DNA from: Deltaproteobacteria bacterium
GTDB taxonomy: Bacteria; UBA10199; DSSB01
Direction of reading: 5' to 3'
Assembly (NCBI GenBank): GCA_021414045.1
Contig: JAIOPF010000030.1
Location: forward strand, 1-9,373
DNA: 9,373 nucleotides
Program-made: the position numbers and the translations under genes
The notes under the pieces: generated by a model
Database searches by the model: none
The model's input: the letters and a program-made list of their open reading frames with translations, nothing else
Told to the model about the DNA's origin: nothing
Part shown: one piece after another, positions 7,145 through 9,373 of the stretch
Layout: each line of letters begins with the position of its first letter
Numbering within the stretch: position 1 is the first letter of the stretch

Positions 7145-7172
7145 AAAAACAACTGGTTGGGAAGCATTTCCG

Positions 7173-7712
7173 ATGCGACTTTTTCTTGCCATGGACCCAC
7201 CTGCCAAGGTGCAAGCCGGCCTCGAGCCACTGACCCGCGAGGAGATTCGTGGGGCGAAATGGGGCTTACCCGCTCAACGTCACCTCACCTTGCGTTTCTT
7301 GGGCGAGGTCGGAGAAGAAGCGAAACAATCGCTGGTCGAGTCCTTGAAGGGAATTTCCGGCCCGCCTTTCCAATGCGGCCTTCAGGGGGTCGGCGTCTTC
7401 CCCAGTCCGAGACGGCCCTCCGTTCTGTGGGTCGGCTTTACCCCTTGCCCCGCCCTTTTCGCCTTGCAAGAAATCCTCGAGTTGGAGGTGCAAAAACTCG
7501 GCTTCGCAAGGGAGCCTAAACCCTTTCACCCTCACCTCACTTTGGCGAGGTTTAAAACGCTTCCCGCGGCGGACTTGGGCGCCTTCCTGCAAAAGTATCG
7601 CGACTTCTCCCTCCCCGCCTTCGAAGTGCGGGAGTTTCACTTGTACTCGAGCCACCTTTCTCCTAAGGGATCGGAATACTCTCGCGAGGCGAGCTTTCCA
7701 TTGAATGCTTGA
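7173..7712 (+). CDS. thpR: RNA 2',3'-cyclic phosphodiesterase (2H family, LigT/ThpR)
   Basis: A cytoplasmic 2H phosphoesterase, predicted to hydrolyse 2',3'-cyclic phosphate ends of RNA to 2'-phosphates. The two signature HxTx motifs are visible: HLTL at 37-40 (in QRHLTLRFLGE) and HLTL at 121-124 (in HPHLTLARF). The N-terminus MRLFLAMDPP matches the family's usual first strand, and VGVFPSPRRPSVLWVGF at 73-89 is typical of ThpR. At 179 residues it is of normal length. The ATG at 7173 has GGGAAG eight bases upstream. It is the first gene of a plus-strand cluster and diverges from the porin. The ligase activity historically reported for LigT is of uncertain physiological meaning, so the phosphodiesterase name is safer. 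Confidence 0.93.
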   Translation: MRLFLAMDPPAKVQAGLEPLTREEIRGAKWGLPAQRHLTLRFLGEVGEEAKQSLVESLKGISGPPFQCGLQGVGVFPSPRRPSVLWVGFTPCPALFALQEILELEVQKLGFAREPKPFHPHLTLARFKTLPAADLGAFLQKYRDFSLPAFEVREFHLYSSHLSPKGSEYSREASFPLNA

Positions 7713-7724
7713 ATGAAGGCCACG

Positions 7725-8144
7725 ATGAAATCCTTCCGCAAAGAACTCTGGTTCCACCTCCCCAGCCGCCGCGGCTTTGTGAACATCACCGGTGAAGTTG
7801 AGTCCGCCCTGCAGGAAAGCGGCGTTCGCGAGGGCCTCATCCTCGTCAACGCCATGCACATCAGCGCCTCGGTTTTCATCAACGACGACGAGTCCGGCCT
7901 GCACCACGATTTCGAGGTATTTTTGGAAAAACTCGTCCCGCACGAGCCGATCTCCCAATACCGCCATAACGACACCGGAGAAGACAACGCCGATGCCCAC
8001 ATTAAGCGCCAAATCATGGGCCGCGAGGTCGTCGTCGCGGTCAGCGGCGGAAAACTCGACTTCGGCCCCTGGGAACAAATTTTTTACGGAGAATTCGATG
8101 GGCGTCGCAAAAAGCGGGTCCTCGTCAAGATCATCGGAGAGTAA
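7725..8144 (+). CDS. yjbQ: YjbQ/UPF0047 family protein (secondary thiamine-phosphate synthase)
   Basis: A small conserved protein of 139 residues, the normal length for the UPF0047/TIGR00149 family. Members can carry weak thiamine-phosphate synthase activity, but the main physiological role is unsettled. Family blocks are clear: [20 protein letters not shown] at 41-60, [20 protein letters not shown] at 73-92, [13 protein letters not shown] at 94-106 and [16 protein letters not shown] at 111-126. The His residues at 45, 60, 61, 81 and 92 are candidates for the putative metal or active site. The frame also offers an ATG at 7713, directly after the thpR stop, but the one at 7725 has AAGG five bases upstream and gives the family N-terminus [10 protein letters not shown]. 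It follows thpR by 12 bases and probably shares its transcript. Confidence 0.93.
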   Translation: MKSFRKELWFHLPSRRGFVNITGEVESALQESGVREGLILVNAMHISASVFINDDESGLHHDFEVFLEKLVPHEPISQYRHNDTGEDNADAHIKRQIMGREVVVAVSGGKLDFGPWEQIFYGEFDGRRKKRVLVKIIGE

Positions 8145-8733
8145 AGCGCCTCGGCGCCTGCGCCGCCTCCTGCTGCGCGCGATGCTGGTCTTCGCGGCGT
8201 TGTTCGGATTCCTGGCTTGGCGAACCTTCGACTACTCGAGAAATATCATGACTCCACCGCAAGCCGACATCGCCATCGTCTTAGGCGCCCGCACCGAAGG
8301 CGACAAGCCCACGCCGGTCTTCCAAGAAAGAATCGAGTACGGTATCCAGCTCTTCGTCGAGGGCAAAGTCCAGAGGCTCTTGTTCACGGGAGCTCCGGGA
8401 AATCCTCCTCAAGCCATCGTCGCCCGCGATATCGCCCTGCGGCGCGGAGTGCCCGAAGCGGCCATCCTCGTGGAAACCCAATCCATGCGCACCATCGAGA
8501 ATCTCCGCTACGCCCGCGATCTGATCCCCGACCCCGCGAATACCAGGGTCTTGATCGTCAGCGACCCCTTGCACCTGCGGAGGGCGATGGAAATGGCGGA
8601 AGATTCGGGATTCGCCAAGGCCTATCCCGCCCCCACGCCCAGCACGCGGGTCAGGAGCTCCTGGAGCCAATTCAAGATGACCATGAGGGAGACAGTCGCT
8701 TATCTGCGTTATCGTATCGAAAGACTGTTTTAA
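8098..8733 (+). CDS. SanA/YdcF-type DUF218 membrane protein
   Basis: A 211-residue inner-membrane protein with a basic N-terminus (Arg-rich, 19-27), one hydrophobic segment at about 28-41 ([14 protein letters not shown]) and a DUF218 domain (PF02698) that should face the periplasm. Domain marks are [10 protein letters not shown] at 57-66, [20 protein letters not shown] at 94-113, the Glu-rich signature around [16 protein letters not shown] at 125-140 and [20 protein letters not shown] at 152-171. SanA of E. coli affects envelope permeability to vancomycin; the enzymatic role of the family is not settled. The ATG at 8098 is chosen because GGAG (8088-8091) lies six bases upstream; the gene then overlaps the end of yjbQ by 47 bases. 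A start at 8179 would keep the membrane segment but lose most of the basic region. The stop overlaps that of the converging NUDIX gene. Confidence 0.86.
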   Translation: MGVAKSGSSSRSSESKAPRRLRRLLLRAMLVFAALFGFLAWRTFDYSRNIMTPPQADIAIVLGARTEGDKPTPVFQERIEYGIQLFVEGKVQRLLFTGAPGNPPQAIVARDIALRRGVPEAAILVETQSMRTIENLRYARDLIPDPANTRVLIVSDPLHLRRAMEMAEDSGFAKAYPAPTPSTRVRSSWSQFKMTMRETVAYLRYRIERLF

Positions 8734-9257
8734 GGACGGTTCAAAAAATACAGGCCCGCGAAAACTTTCGGATCGATGAGGCTGCCGGCGCTTTGTTTCG
8801 CTTCGAGCCAAGCATCGATCTCGCCCGAGGGCACCTCGTGCACCGTGATGGACTCGGTTTCATCGCCGCCACCAGCCGAGACCTTTCTCAAATCCTTGGC
8901 CAAAAATATCGTGATGAGCTCCGGACTCATGCCGGCGGAAGGCGGCCCCTCGCCCACCCGCTCCAAAGCGCCCGCCTCGAAGCCGGTCTCCTCGAGCAGT
9001 TCCCGGCGCGCCGCTGTCTCCAGGTCTTCGTCGTCGCCCTCGCGGTCATTGACCAAGCCAGCCGGAAATTCCACGACAGAAAGTCCCACCGGAATACGGA
9101 ACTGCTCGACCAGGACAACCTTGTTCTCGGGAGTCTTCGCCACGATCATCACGACGCCGGTACAGTTCACCCGCTCCACCCACTCCCAGCGATCCTTCGC
9201 CACCAACTGCAGATAGTTTCCCCGGGATAAGACGCGTTTTTCGTTTTCGTCAGCCAT
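8730..9257 (-). CDS. NUDIX hydrolase, ADP-ribose pyrophosphatase type
   Basis: A cytoplasmic pyrophosphohydrolase, probably acting on ADP-ribose or a related nucleoside diphosphate derivative. In 175 residues it shows VLVEQFRIPVG at 48-58 and EFPAGLV at 63-69, both typical of the ADP-ribose pyrophosphatase branch. The NUDIX helix RRELLEETGF at 84-93 carries the metal-binding glutamates 86, 89 and 90. Between Gly67 and the REL motif the spacing is four residues longer than the GX5EX7REUXEEXGU pattern, with an acidic run (EGDDEDLE) at 73-80. The region GEGPPSAGMSPELITIFLA at 103-120 corresponds to the usual substrate-recognition segment. The ATG at 9255-9257 has AAGGA seven bases upstream (9265-9269). 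The gene converges on the DUF218 gene; the two TAA stops overlap in the palindrome TTAA at 8730-8733. No good promoter is evident in the 116 bases upstream. Confidence 0.92.
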   Translation of the reverse strand: MADENEKRVLSRGNYLQLVAKDRWEWVERVNCTGVVMIVAKTPENKVVLVEQFRIPVGLSVVEFPAGLVNDREGDDEDLETAARRELLEETGFEAGALERVGEGPPSAGMSPELITIFLAKDLRKVSAGGGDETESITVHEVPSGEIDAWLEAKQSAGSLIDPKVFAGLYFLNRP

Positions 9258-9373
9258 GGATTTTTCCTTGGGTCGAGACGTGGTTCGAGGCTATAAGGCC
9301 GCCATGTTTTGGCGCAGTTAATTTTTGAGTACACCGGAGAACAATTGAACAAGGATTTTTTGAAATTGCTTTC

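Noticed and set aside
7266..8078. Minus-strand open frame of 270 codons opposite thpR and yjbQ
   Set aside because: It spans two well-recognised plus-strand genes with intact motifs and has no support of its own.
8217..9230. Plus-strand open frame of 337 codons across the DUF218 and NUDIX genes
   Set aside because: It is out of frame with one gene and antisense to the other, and its Arg/His-rich translation is typical of frame-shifted GC-rich code.

Overview
The window reads as an ordinary chromosomal stretch of a moderately high-GC Gram-negative bacterium. An outer-membrane phosphate-selective-type porin, an exported alkaline phosphatase and compact operons with overlapping genes point to a didermic lineage. 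The protein style (YjbQ, SanA-like and NUDIX sequences) is compatible with a deltaproteobacterial-type group or a related candidate phylum, but I cannot place it firmly. There are no transposases, phage genes, tRNAs, rRNAs or CRISPR arrays.

Layout. From 1 to 3739 the minus strand carries a tryptophan operon in the order trpE-trpG-trpD-trpC: anthranilate synthase components I and II, anthranilate phosphoribosyltransferase and indole-3-glycerol-phosphate synthase. trpC runs off the left edge. trpE/trpG and trpG/trpD overlap, which suggests translational coupling. Upstream, on the same strand, are an alkaline phosphatase (3797-5512) and an OprO/OprP-type porin (5640-6980). These two form a phosphate-acquisition pair: the phosphatase would release phosphate from organic esters in the periplasm, and the porin would bring phosphate or its esters across the outer membrane.

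A 192-base divergent intergenic region (6981-7172) separates the porin from a plus-strand cluster: a 2H-family RNA 2',3'-cyclic phosphodiesterase (thpR), a YjbQ-family protein and a SanA/YdcF-type DUF218 membrane protein. The last gene converges, with overlapping stop codons, on a minus-strand NUDIX hydrolase of the ADP-ribose-pyrophosphatase type (8730-9257).

The most interesting signal is regulatory. The region upstream of the porin holds two copies of a 16-base element resembling a PhoB (Pho) box, with GTC-containing half-sites 11 bases apart. This matches the phosphate-starvation role suggested by the two downstream genes. Other points of note are His and Tyr at the third-metal-site positions of the phosphatase, a hairpin between porin and phosphatase whose T-tract faces the wrong way for those genes, a trp operon that begins only 57 bases after the phosphatase with no room for a leader/attenuator, and a NUDIX box with a four-residue insertion. 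I see no wholly new gene system in this window.
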